Of a DNA stretch of 64,000 bases, positions 13,601 through 25,600 are shown piece after piece. Both the position numbers and the translations under genes were made by a program. The notes under the pieces are model-generated. The model saw only the letters and a program-made list of their open reading frames with translations. It made no database searches and was not told the origin of the DNA. Source of the DNA: Pyxicephalus adspersus (taxonomy: Eukaryota; Chordata; Amphibia; Anura; Pyxicephalidae); assembly GCF_032062135.1 (NCBI RefSeq), contig NC_092863.1:12749111-12813110 (forward strand), in the 5' to 3' direction. How positions within the stretch are numbered: position 1 is the stretch's first letter; every line of letters starts with the position of its first letter.

Positions 13601-16600
13601 CACAGGCAAATGGTTACCTATATAGATGTAAGGTGTTCTCACTGCTGCAGCTAACTTGTATCCACAGATCCCATCCCTACCCTTTGACTGGAAGGTGAAA
13701 GGAAAAGAAGCACAACAAGCAGCTTCTCTGTCCACCATTCTAATCTATCCTTCTATAATCACACCTGCTGTGCTGCTTCTTCCTTCCCCAATTTGGGCTC
13801 TGCTTTACAGGGACTGTTAGAAGCCGATACCAAATTTTGGTTCTTACCCTGCTTGCATTCTGTTGAACAATAAATGAAAATGATTTCAGAATGTTCTAAT
13901 AAATACAAAGCTGTAACGAATTATATCTTTATAATCTGCCTGAATTGCAGATGTAGGGTTTGCACCATGGCCCTGTGGCCTTTAATTGCAAACATTACAA
14001 CCTGTCGGCAGCACGGTCGCTCAGTGGTTAGCGCACTGACCTTTGCAGCGCTGGGTCCCAGGTTTGAATCTCAGCCAGGACACTATCTGCATGGAGTTTG
14101 CAGGTTCTCCCTGTGTCTGTGTGGGTTTCCTCCCACATTCCTAAACATGCAGTTAGGTTAATTGGCTTCCCCCATGACTATGGTAGCAATATTAGATTGT
14201 GAGCTCCTTTGAGGGACATGACTATGGACTTTGTACAGCGCTGCATAATATGTTAGCGCTATATAAATACTACATAATAATAACTTGTTCATTGGCCAAT
14301 CTCATTTTATCCCACAGGTGAGTTTCTCCATTGAAGCCAAAGTTCGTGGCTGCCCTGCAGAGAAGGTGAAGACGTTTACCATCAAACCTGTGGGTTTTAA
14401 AGATTCTTTGACTGTCACTGTGCATTTCCAGTGTGACTGTAATTGTCAGCAATACGATGAGCCAAACAGCACCACATGTAATATGGGGAACGGAACTCTT
14501 AGCTGTGGAATCTGTCAGTGTTATTCGGGTTGGTTGGGACCACATTGTGAATGTTCCGAGGAGGAGTACGACCCCTCAAAACAAGACCGCTGCAGCCAAA
14601 AAGACAAGGGCGTCATCTGTTCCCGCAGAGGGGAGTGTGTGTGCGGACAGTGCATTTGTCACAGCAATGACTTTGGAAAAGTCTGGGGCAAATATTGTGA
14701 ATGTGATGACTTCTCCTGCCTGCGATACAAGGGCGAGATGTGCTCAGGTAAGACAAACTTTACAAATGGGGTTTTAAAAATGCAGATGAAGCAGAACATA
14801 AGAACTTCAATGAACTGCAAGTTTGAGGAATTGAAAGCCATTTTCTGTCCTTGTTCCAGGACCAAGCATTTGTTCCCCCTTGGTTCAGCCCCCAAGGGGA
14901 AGTCCCATTGTGCATGGTAAACCTATCATGTTTTGGGAACCCTGGTGCTGAGCTTTTGGTATTTTGGAGCTTAAATAGCCCCTTTTGTTGCAAGTGGGTG
15001 AGCAGTAATCCAATTATTTTATTTTTTTACCTGTTTCCATTTTCATTAATTGTCCAATAGTTGTCGACAGGTGCAGCAAAATTCACCTCACAGACATCAT
15101 ACAAGAGATGAGTTTAAGGGAAAGAATGTCTTTGCTTTCTGTTGTATCTCTGGGGCCCCCTGCTGTTTGGCTCCTTGTAATTACAGTCTGAGCTTCAAAC
15201 AATAAGCTTGGCGTATTATTTGGTACAATTCTGAGGTAACCTTTTTTTTACATACAATATGGCTTAGTGCAGCGGACACCAACCTTTTTTTTAAAAAAAA
15301 GATTAATACATTTGTAAAATGATTTTTTTAATGGTGCCTGACAAGGACTCTGATTCTGGAGGCTCTAAATCATTGATCAGCTCATGGCTAAGTGAAGTAT
15401 TACTATTGTTACGATTATCATTAGTTACATTATCTTTGGTATTACTAAAGAAATGCAAAATATTTGTTTGCTTTTTTTCTCACTCATTATGGGTTTTTCA
15501 TTCAAATCTTAGACCAGACAAGAAATGATAGTTATCAAGGTCAAACTATTTGATGCCATCAAATATAACAGATAAAGAAAATACACAGTTAATGTCATAC
15601 TAAAAGAGCATCTGAGAAATAAACAAATAAAATAAAACAATCGGGTGAGAATCGGTACTGGCGGAGTTAGGTGACTGTTGTAATGTAAGACTACACTGAC
15701 TGACACTCTAGTACAGATCATGAATTTAGTGCAATATAAAGCCAAAAATTGTCATTCACAGTATAACAATTTATTATTAATGTTATTATTTATTTATTAT
15801 TTTTGTTTTATTATTAAAACATAAAAATTGCATATATAGTCCAAATTTTTCTGTGGACCACCAGTGTCTATGGACCACTGGTTGGCAACAGCTGGCTTAG
15901 TGGACTGGTATTCTGCCTAATGGTGTTTCTACCAGGATTGTGTTATTCTATAATTATACATACCTGTTTATCATCCTGTGGAATTTTGAGGGAAAAACCT
16001 GGGAGGTATTTTCTTGGTTACTTGTACATTTAATAATCATTAGATGGTACCATATCTCTGTTAATCTCCAAACTACTCCTGTAGGGAGCTAGCATCAGCC
16101 TTGTTAGGCAACCAGCAACATCCTGCTTCCAGCAGGCGCCATTTTGAAATACTTTTTCTGTTTGCTACTTCTTTCTAGCTGCTATGCTGACTTGCAGGAA
16201 GTCAGATAGGAAAGTTTATTGTAGATTTTGCTTGTATTTGGTCCTGTGTAGGTACGTTTATACGTTAGATATATTACGTTTAACTGCTGGCTCACCTAAT
16301 CTCGCCTCACAGGCACAAAAGCTGCGGCACAGGTAGGGGATAAATTCAGAAGATGGGCGCCACTTTTGTTTTTTTTAAAAAGAGTGTTTAATGTGGTTTC
16401 TTTCTGTTGTGGATAAAAGCCCTCCAAGAAAGCATACCAGGAAGTTAGAGCTTGCTTCTTATCAGCTTAGTCTAGGGTGCCTCTGATAGAGGGTGTGTAA
16501 CAAAGGATATGTCTCCATGTAGGCCAGTGTCAAAGGGTGCTACGATTTCCTTGAGCAATGTGCAATTTGTGCCTCTTAGGGCAGCTAACACTAACACTAA

Positions 16601-19600
16601 TCAATGTTTTGGCTATTTGTAAGGGGACATTCTTCCCACTGGCAGCAATTCAACAGGCATTTATCCCACTGACCATCACACTAGTGTACAGTGATTTTAT
16701 TACCTTTTATTATATAATAATGATGCAGTATTTATATAGTGGTGACATATTACGCAGTGCTTCATAAAGTCAGTCATTTCACTAACTGTCCCTCAAAGGA
16801 GCTCACAATCGAATGTCCCTCCCATAGTCATATATTTTAATACAGTTTTGGGGCAAAGCCAACTAACCTAACTGCACGAAATGCAGGGTATTTCTGAGGC
16901 TGATGACATCTATTTCCATTGGTTAATGGTCAGGATAGCACATGTTAGGGTTTCAGTTGTGCTTGTGTTTGCTGCTTGTTGGGGTAGAGACTCACGGTGC
17001 CCTGGTCAGTCAGACAAGACTTGGGATAGTGGTGCTCCCATAGTCTTGGGAAAAAGCTCTGAGGCACAGGACTAGGAGTCCAGTCACCTTAGATGCCTGT
17101 CTCAAAGTTTGGGGAGCCCACGGTATGGGACATCACCTTTGGCTTTCCCTTCAAATGGTCCACTCCAATCTGGTAAACTGTGGGCAGCCCTGAGAAGTTT
17201 TGAAAGCCTTTGCTTGGGTCAGCAGAAAGTCAAGGTATCTGTGAAAAGGTCAGATCCAGAAAAAGTAGAACAAAGATTGTCTGTTTCCTTCAAGTCACAG
17301 TCGTGTTTATTATTTTTCATGGACAAAGAAGTGTCTAAGCTTTTCTGTCTCCTAACCACCAGCCTGAAGATCTGTTGGCTGTTCATATGAGCAGATCATT
17401 TCTCAACTGTTTCTGGCCTCTGGGCAGAAACAGTTTGCAAGTCAATAGACCTGATGGCATTTCCAGTTATGTTAAAGTGCCAGCAAATACTAGCTGTGAC
17501 CCTTTCACAAGAAAATGGATTTTTTCCTACGTTTTAGAACGAATAGCACTGATCTTGAGAGGTCTACTAAAAATAAAGAAGGATTCAGAAAAAGCAATGG
17601 TAATTATTTCCCATTGGCAAAAATTGGAAAGATTGGAAAGGGATTAACGTTTTTGGGGCCAGTAGCAGCTTTCTCTCTATCTCTGACTGCCCGGGACTGA
17701 ATGCCATCTTGTTGAAAGGCAGAGGCTCCTAGCATCTGGCTTTTCTCTGTGGTGGCAGATATGAAGCTCAAAACTAAAAATAGATGCCACAATATATAGA
17801 AAGTTTTTATTTCAAAAGCAGTTTTCTTTGTTAACCCATCACCAGCACGGGTTCCAGAATTTTCTGCATTCAGCTTTGGACGAGGAACTCTGGGTCAACT
17901 TGTTTAGGTCCAAGTGTCAGCCCCCACAACCACCAACTGGGTGTAACGTCTTTTGCCGTGGCAGTTCCTCAAAGCAGTAGTGAAATTGAACACTTCAATA
18001 AAGTCATTCTTTTCAGCATAGGACTTGCCTCTAGTACTAAAAGTTCTCAGGGAGCCTCCTTCCATCGAGTCTAGGTCTGCCTAATAGGAAAATGGACTTG
18101 GGAGATGAAGTTCTTGACTGTTACTATGACAAGCAAGGTTTCAGGACTATGCACCGTCTTGGAAAGGAGCCAGATTGCATCTATCTTCCTAAAGTGTAGA
18201 TGCATCTATTATTGAATGTCTTGTTTAAATATGTATGCCTGTGTATCATTACAGCTGAGAAGTAATTCCTCAGCATGGAGACACTCATTTTCTGAAGGTT
18301 CTCATGGACATAAGGAGGATTTTCTCCATTTACCTATAGAGAAACAAACAATGTTATAGTTGCGGATGTTCTAGTCAGCCACTCTAGCAGCACTTTATGG
18401 AGTACAGCTGTATCTTTGACAGATTTTGCATCCTAGGGTTTTAAATACCATGTGGTATGCTTACATCATGAGGGCTTGATTCCATTGCAGGAAGTCAAGA
18501 GACATTCAACTAGGGAAGCCTTATAGGCTTCATTTACAGAGGTTTCTACTAAAGTGATCTAGAAGTCTCCAAACTTTTATTAAGCTGCATACACACGTTC
18601 AATAATTGTCCTTGGAAAGGAATGCACGATGCATGAGGGGGGGGCGGGGAAGAGTGTCAGGAAAGTGGAAAATTGTCATACTTACCTGTAATTTTCATTT
18701 CCTGTAAACTCCTCCTGACATCATGCTTCTCTCCCTTATCCTGTCACAGAGAACACCTGCAGGGGAGAGGGAGGTTACTTTTAAAGCTTTGGTAAAGTGG
18801 TCCCATGGAGATGAAGGGACAGAACTAACCAAACTGTGCATGCTGTCAGGAGGAATAACAGGAAAGTAAAAATTACAGGTAAGTATGACAACAATTTTCC
18901 ATTAGACCTAGCACTGACAAATATTTGGAGTACTGACTGGTTTTGAAACCTGACATATAGGGCCTGATTTATTAAAGCTTTCCAACCCTGGAGAGGATAC
19001 ACTTTTTGATCAGTGAAGCTGGGTGATCCAGCAAACCTGAAATGAATTTCTTCAAAGTCATTTGCTATGTTTGCTATGCAAATGTTTTAAGTTCTGGATC
19101 AGATCTATTCCAGGTTTGCTGGATCACCCAGATTTACTGATGGAAGTGTACCCACTCCAGCCTTGGAGAGCTTTATTAAATCAGGCGTATAAAGTAGATT
19201 ATACCCAGACATGAAGAAATACAATCAGGCAGTAGTAAATGTGGGAGTGACGACATCAAATGTTCTATCTGAAAAATAACATGACATCCTCTATAAACCA
19301 CATTGCATTGTCTGTAACTAAAGTGAATAATATGGATTATTGCCAAACATTTCTTGGAATTCTCATTTTTACCAACCATAGTATTGTTTACAAGTTTCCT
19401 GAGATTTAATAAGAACTATGTCATTCAGAAGTGAAAAGAAAACAATGATTTTCCTGAAAATGCAAGGTGAATCTGGCTGCATTTTTCAACTAAAAAAGGG
19501 TTAGTTGAGTTTTATTTATTGCTGTTGGAGGAATGTCTCATTGCTTCCTATTTGGATAATAGGTAGTCTATAGTAGAAGAAACCGAGCAATAGCAATGCT

Positions 19601-22600
19601 ATACTTTTCTGGCCAGTTTTGTGATGTCTCTAAGTCTGTTCCCCTTTTTCTTTGGGGCTGTGGTGGGCAGAGCTTTCTCCTGGACTGAATTATTATTTTT
19701 GTAAGAAGGGGTTAGAATTTCAGGTACCGAATAATGTGAACAACAACAAAAGCTTTTAGGAACTTTAACCCTGCTCCACCTTATTCAAAGCTTGAACTGG
19801 AAAAACATCCATAAATTAGCCAAATAAAAGAAGCTGTCAACACATATAGGACAACGACCCTCTGATAATAGGCAAAGTATCGAGTAGGAGACCCAAAATG
19901 ATCCATATGAAGTATATGGGAATGCTTGTCAGATGTTCTTGTTACAAATGCAGCAACATGCTTCAAATAAAGCAGTAAAAGGAGTGGCCTACTGACTGCG
20001 TTTAGATAATGTGTATGTGAATAGCCAACTACTATGAGTTGTTTATGAGACACTGCATTACAAATTCATTCTGTCTGATTATTGAGATAGTTTGTCAAGC
20101 TTCACTCTATGATGGTTATATATTCACTGGCAAAGCTGTCACCATTACAGCCTATATTTTCCTAATCATTAGTGTGACCGGTATTTACTGCCCCTAGGGC
20201 TGGATTCTTTGTCTGCTAAATTGCTACTCACCTTCCTGTTTTAGAACGAGTAATCTGCAATTGTCAACAAAGCATTAGACGACAGATTAGCTGGCTGGCC
20301 GTGGGTAATCCCCAGCTCGTGGTTTTAATTTCTGGTAAAGTTACAACATCAGGAGATCACAATTATGACGATTCATGTCTGCAAAATAGGTTAACTACTG
20401 ATTAAAAGATTTGTAATTGTTATGCAACTTATTATAAATGCTGTTTTTTTACTAATCAACAGTAAGTGACGCACTGGGCAAGTCCCTTATAAATAAGTGA
20501 GCTGTAAAAATTACTTGAACAGTCTCAAAATATATTACAGCTGTTCTCCTTTATTCTTGCCCCATACATTTGGTGTTTCTACCAAATGTATATAATACAT
20601 TTATTGGAGCCCCGATACAACCATATGTTCCATTCCAGCAGTTATTACCTGTGCCTATAGCTCAAAAGATTGTGGGCAGCCCATAGCTAAATAACCTGCC
20701 CATTAGATCTAGAACAACATAATTTGTCCATGTGTCACCTACTTTTGGAGACACTTAAATAAAGTATTACATATGTTTTGCAGAAAAATATTTTTTTCTA
20801 TTGTATTTAGAGATTCAACAAGGTGTGTTCACAGATTTTCCATTCGATATTTCTCCTAAACTATGCCTGGAATCTATAACCTGTTCATACCTGCACTCTT
20901 CATGATACACAATACTGGAGTATTTCTACTTTGACCTTTTCTAAGTGGTCGTGTCGGGTTGGGTCAGATCCTCTTTAGTCTTTTAAAGCTTTAAAGCTGT
21001 AGCTGCTGTTCCCTTAAAAGAGAACTTTTTCTGATATATTACATTACATCATTTTTAATTTATTATTTGCTGCTCCATTGGGGAGATTATCCTACATTTC
21101 CTGTTCAGGAAGAGAGAAGAAAAGTGTAAAGTGATTCTAATAACCCCCATAAACCACCTATATTGTGGGGACAACTATACAACTCCACAGATAGTCAAAC
21201 AAGAATGTAGGAAAATTGCTGCTGTCAGAAGTCTTAGACTCAGATTAATCATCTAACACCAAGATACCATTATCAGAAATTAGTAAATTCTAAGTTACAA
21301 ATATTTTCCAGAATTATTGACAATTTTTGTCCCAAGCAAAAGTCAACCTTCTTTGAAAGATATATTAACTATAGCTAAAACATACACAGAGTGCTATACT
21401 TCATGTTCAAGGAAATACAAGACTGGGAAAGTAGTTATATTTAGCCAGGGATGACAGCATTCTGGGCAAGATTGTTAATTAATATGAACCCTACTGGTAG
21501 ACCTCATGATACCGGCATCTTAAGAAAAGTAGTGATTTGGAAAGTATTGGCCACCATTTGTTTAGACAGACTGATAAAGCAAGCATTAAAACAGATAACC
21601 TGGTTCTGTGTCATACTGACTCATTGACAGTGGTGGGTGGATTACTAAACACACAATGAATTGTGGATGTAAAGGTAGGTCTGTAGGAGTGCCTGATGTC
21701 TGAGTTCTGTACTAGCCAATGTCTAGGTCTGTGGCTAGTGGCACCACCGTTTCATGTTGAGTCAACTGTCTCTAATAAACCAATTCTGGTATTAAAGGTT
21801 GCATCAGAATCCTTCTATCTACATTTTAATACCCATGCCCTATCCCGTGCCTAAGTCTGTGGTCAGTGATGTGTCTCAAGAATACAACCTAGCTAAGGTC
21901 GTAGCCTTGTTGTCTGTGGGAATGCTCAATGCCTCATTTCTGTACTATCCAGTGTTTAAATCTGTGGCCAGTGGCGTCACCCTTTTATGCAGAGTCTACT
22001 GTCTCAAATATTAAACCAATTCAGGTATTTAAAGTTGCATAAAAAGTTATATTTTAACATCCTCGCCCTATCCAATGCCTATTTCTGTGGTTAGTGACAC
22101 CCCCATATCATGTTAAGTTAACTGTCTGGAATAGTTAACCAAGTATGGTATAAAAGTTTGTTATCCACCTTCTAATTCTGATGTCTTAGTCTATCCCTTG
22201 TTTGTATACTTGTTTGTCCTAAGCCAAGAGCCTCTGTAACGCTACTGGTCTTTTATTGTACACACTTTTCGTATCCCCAAAAAAATGTACTTTGATTCCC
22301 CAGTCTCACAGTATGGCGCTATGGGTGCACAGTGCTTATTATTACAATATTGTCAGTATATTGCACCATATGGTTTTTATGCCCACTATACCTTTTGGGC
22401 TGCATTTACACATCAAATTATTCTTGCCAAAGACAAATGGTATAGAGAATAATCTGACGTGTACAGTGGTGTTTATTGATCCACGCTGGCGGATTAATGA
22501 ATGACCGATCGGGAATAACCATTGTTTATTTCAATGGAAAGGTGCTGCCTTCTTGTACTTGTTCAGTCATCTGTCATTAGAAACAATCAGAAACATTAGC

Positions 22601-25600
22601 CTTGGACACATTCCCATTGTCCACAAGAATGTCAATAGTGTCCAACTATTACAAACAAAATTCCAATTTTGTCCAATTGCTTGTCTCTCTTCTGCCAATT
22701 CTCACTTAATCCAAAAGTGTTAGGGCGCTAGTGCAGGAGAACCCATTCCTGCTTGTTATCCCAGCCATGGCTTATAGGGAAAAATGATTTATTAATAGGT
22801 TACATGTATGAATAGACATAAACTCGGTTTGGGGAAATAAAAATAGTTTAATAATGTTTGAGAAATGCTTTTGTGAAAAAATTGGGCATTTTATTTGTTT
22901 TTGCTAAATTAGAGGGAACTGTAAGCTATGTCATAGGGAGAAGATATAATTGTGGTTAAACAGCAGGATGTCAGACAGTTTGTGTGGGATAAGTAGCCAT
23001 TAAAATGTTGTTTTTTGTAATTTAAAACATTATAAATTTGTTATCCTGGCTACAGTTCTGCACAATTTTCCTGCATCACAGTTCCTATTATACCAAGCAT
23101 GCTTTTTTCTTGTTTCATCAAAACTTGACTTGGTTAAAAATGGTGTAGGTGACATATATCAAGAGTACAACCCAGCTCATTTAGTACCCTTGTAGTGTGA
23201 ATACAAATACTTCATTTTTTATTTAAAGCAGGGAACAGCAGATATTTACTCATTCTTGCAAGACCCTTTAGGATTTCAGTGTCTGTCAGGCTTGCCATAA
23301 GCATCCTTTTGGCTCCAACGTATTGATTTCCTAAACTAAGATTAAAAACAAAGGAATAGAGCAAGCTTGGTATAACAAGAACTGTGATGCAGGAAAATTC
23401 AGCCAAGGTAAGTCATAAGTCTAAATATTGGTAAGTCTAAATTCCAAAAATAAAAAACAATATTGTTTACCTTTTCTTATTTCTCTTTCATTCCACAGGG
23501 CATGGGCAGTGTAACTGTGGTGATTGTATCTGTGAATCAGACTGGACTGGTGAATACTGTAACTGTACTACACGCACAGACACTTGTATGTCCAGCAGTG
23601 GACTCTTGTGCAGTGGTAGAGGAGCGTGTGTTTGTGGCAAGTGTGACTGCACCCAGCCTGGCTCCTATGGGGACACCTGTGAAAAATGCCCTACCTGTCC
23701 TGATGCGTGCACCTTTAAGAAGTGAGTGAAAAGACATGCAACGAGAAAATATAATAGGAACAAATTCCTGTAAACTCTAACATATGACATGCAACATTCT
23801 GTTACAAGCAGTTTATTAAAATTTAGACAAACAGACATACAATATACTAAGTGCTGGTTGAAAAATAAAAGGGAGGGAATTCTGATTGGTTGCTCGGGGA
23901 TATAAAGACAATTATTGCTATTTTTTTAATACATGAGGCCCACTGTGATTTATTTATTATTAAGCATAACCAATACTAAAACAAAAAAATCTAATATCAG
24001 GTGCTGTATATCCATATCACAGAAATACTTCTAACATCCATGCAAGTAGATATTCCCACCCCTATACAATATCTGCCATATATTGCCATATATTTTTCTT
24101 TGCTGAGCATCCTATATTACAGTGATTTTCAACCACTGTTCCGTGGCACACTAGTGTGCCGTGAGAGATCTTCAGGTGTACCGTGGGAAATTATCCAATT
24201 ACCATTGTCGAGTGCCTGTGCTGTAGTGACTGGCAGAGTAATGTAATACTCTTCCATGTCAGTGGGTGGCAGTAGGTAGCTCAAGCGCCTTGTTTATTTT
24301 TAGAGGAGAGAATTAGCTACAAAGTGTAATTTTGTAACACTTTTGATTTGTGGTGTGCCGCAGGATTTTTTTAATGTAAAAAATGTGCCGTGGCTCAAAA
24401 ATGGTTCAAAAACACTGCTATATTATATTGCGTAGTATTTCTTTACTAGGTTCACATGCTGGGAAAAGTTCCTGTTTCGAGCCTATCAATAAATAAAAAT
24501 CATGGCTATTTTCTTTTACCTGTAATGATTGCTTTATATAGGGGATGTGTGGAATGCAAGAAGTTTGAGCGGGGCCCTTGGAAAAATGAATCCATGTGCA
24601 AGAGAATTTGTCGAGATGAGATTGTACCTGTAGAGGAACTTGGTGAGTATTCAATAAACTAATGTACTGAGTCAGTAATTGAAAAGGTGTACTAATCATA
24701 CCACTTACTCTAACTCTAGAAGTGTGCCCCTGATAAATACCCCCCAATATTTTATCCCTAATCCTAACACTAACCCAACTCCTTAACTAAGTTCTAACAC
24801 AAGGTAAACCCAATTTTACATGCACACAGACTACCTTGTTCTATTGCATGCACGGCTTATCTTTTGCTGATACATGCAGCCATGCAATGAAGACATGCTG
24901 TGCAGATATCAGGCCACTAAGATGAATTCACCAGTGCAGCGTTTACCTTTTTTCTTCATATTTTCTCTTTCCCATATTATTTATGTAATAATTTGTATCT
25001 CATACACTATTTTCTCCTTAGTGGACAATGGCAAGGATGCTGTGAACTGCACTTATAAGGATGAAAATGACTGTGTGGTCAGGTTTCAGTACCATGAGGA
25101 CTCCAGTGGAAAGTCTGTACTTTATGTTATCAATGAAGAAGGTAATCTCACATCTAAAGGGTCAGCCTCAAACAAAGTAAAATTAGATTAATGTCTGATG
25201 TCAATTTTTCATTAATAAACCTGGCCAACTTTAATAATTTTACAATAAATAATCACATTTTTGTGTAAGCTTAGCCATGAATGGTTATTGCCAAAACAAG
25301 ACTGGTTGCAGTGGGCAACATTCCTTTCTTTACGTTTGATATATATTGTATATTTTCTTAGTAACTAGGATTTGTGCTTTTATAAACATTAACCTCATCG
25401 TAGATGTTTAGAATAACAGTGCTATTCATGGCATGCCTCCAATGTAAAAAATGTAATAGGCCAAAGCATACAGCATTTGTAAAGATCCACCTGTAGACAT
25501 TTTTTAGCATAGAAAGTGTTACATTCAAAGTTTTTGTCTGATGTTAATCAGTAATTATGAACATATACCGCCCACTCCAACTTTTAGTAACATGTCCCAG

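Larger units (their letters stand above)
7626..14317 (+). other. itgb3: itgb3 intron 9
   Basis: A 6.7-kb intron with no exon seen. In order it holds an hAT-like end (7848), a GC-rich unclassified repeat (7998-8190), an LTR-like fragment (9290-9385), an hAT-like terminus near 11057, a repeat beginning AGGTAGTCCCC (11810-12130), a GC-rich repeat with a perfect hairpin (12130-12545), a TIR element (13161-13550) and a SINE that nearly touches exon 10 (14005-14283). I recognise nothing in about 8200-9280, 9390-11050 or 12550-13150. Confidence 0.65.
14748..23498 (+). other. itgb3: itgb3 intron 10
   Basis: An 8.75-kb intron. It holds an hAT element with exact TSD (15270-15894), hAT-like and SINE fragments (16523-16890), an unclassified stretch with short open frames (16890-18330), a TTAA-MITE fragment (18583-18655), an inverted-repeat MITE with donor-like ends (18667-18901), a foldback MITE (18960-19186) and a degenerate tandem repeat (21720-22160). 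I see nothing in about 19190-21700 or 22170-23490. Confidence 0.65.

Noticed and set aside
17600..18330. Possible DIRS/LTR-type reverse-transcriptase relic on the minus strand
   Set aside because: A short stretch near 18190-18060 loosely recalls the start of a DIRS-like RT, but it is broken by stops and the similarity is not sustained on either side. I left it unclassified.
18678..18688. U1 snRNA pseudogene
   Set aside because: Only the first 11 nt match U1. The following bases differ, and the same string is part of the MITE's inverted repeat.
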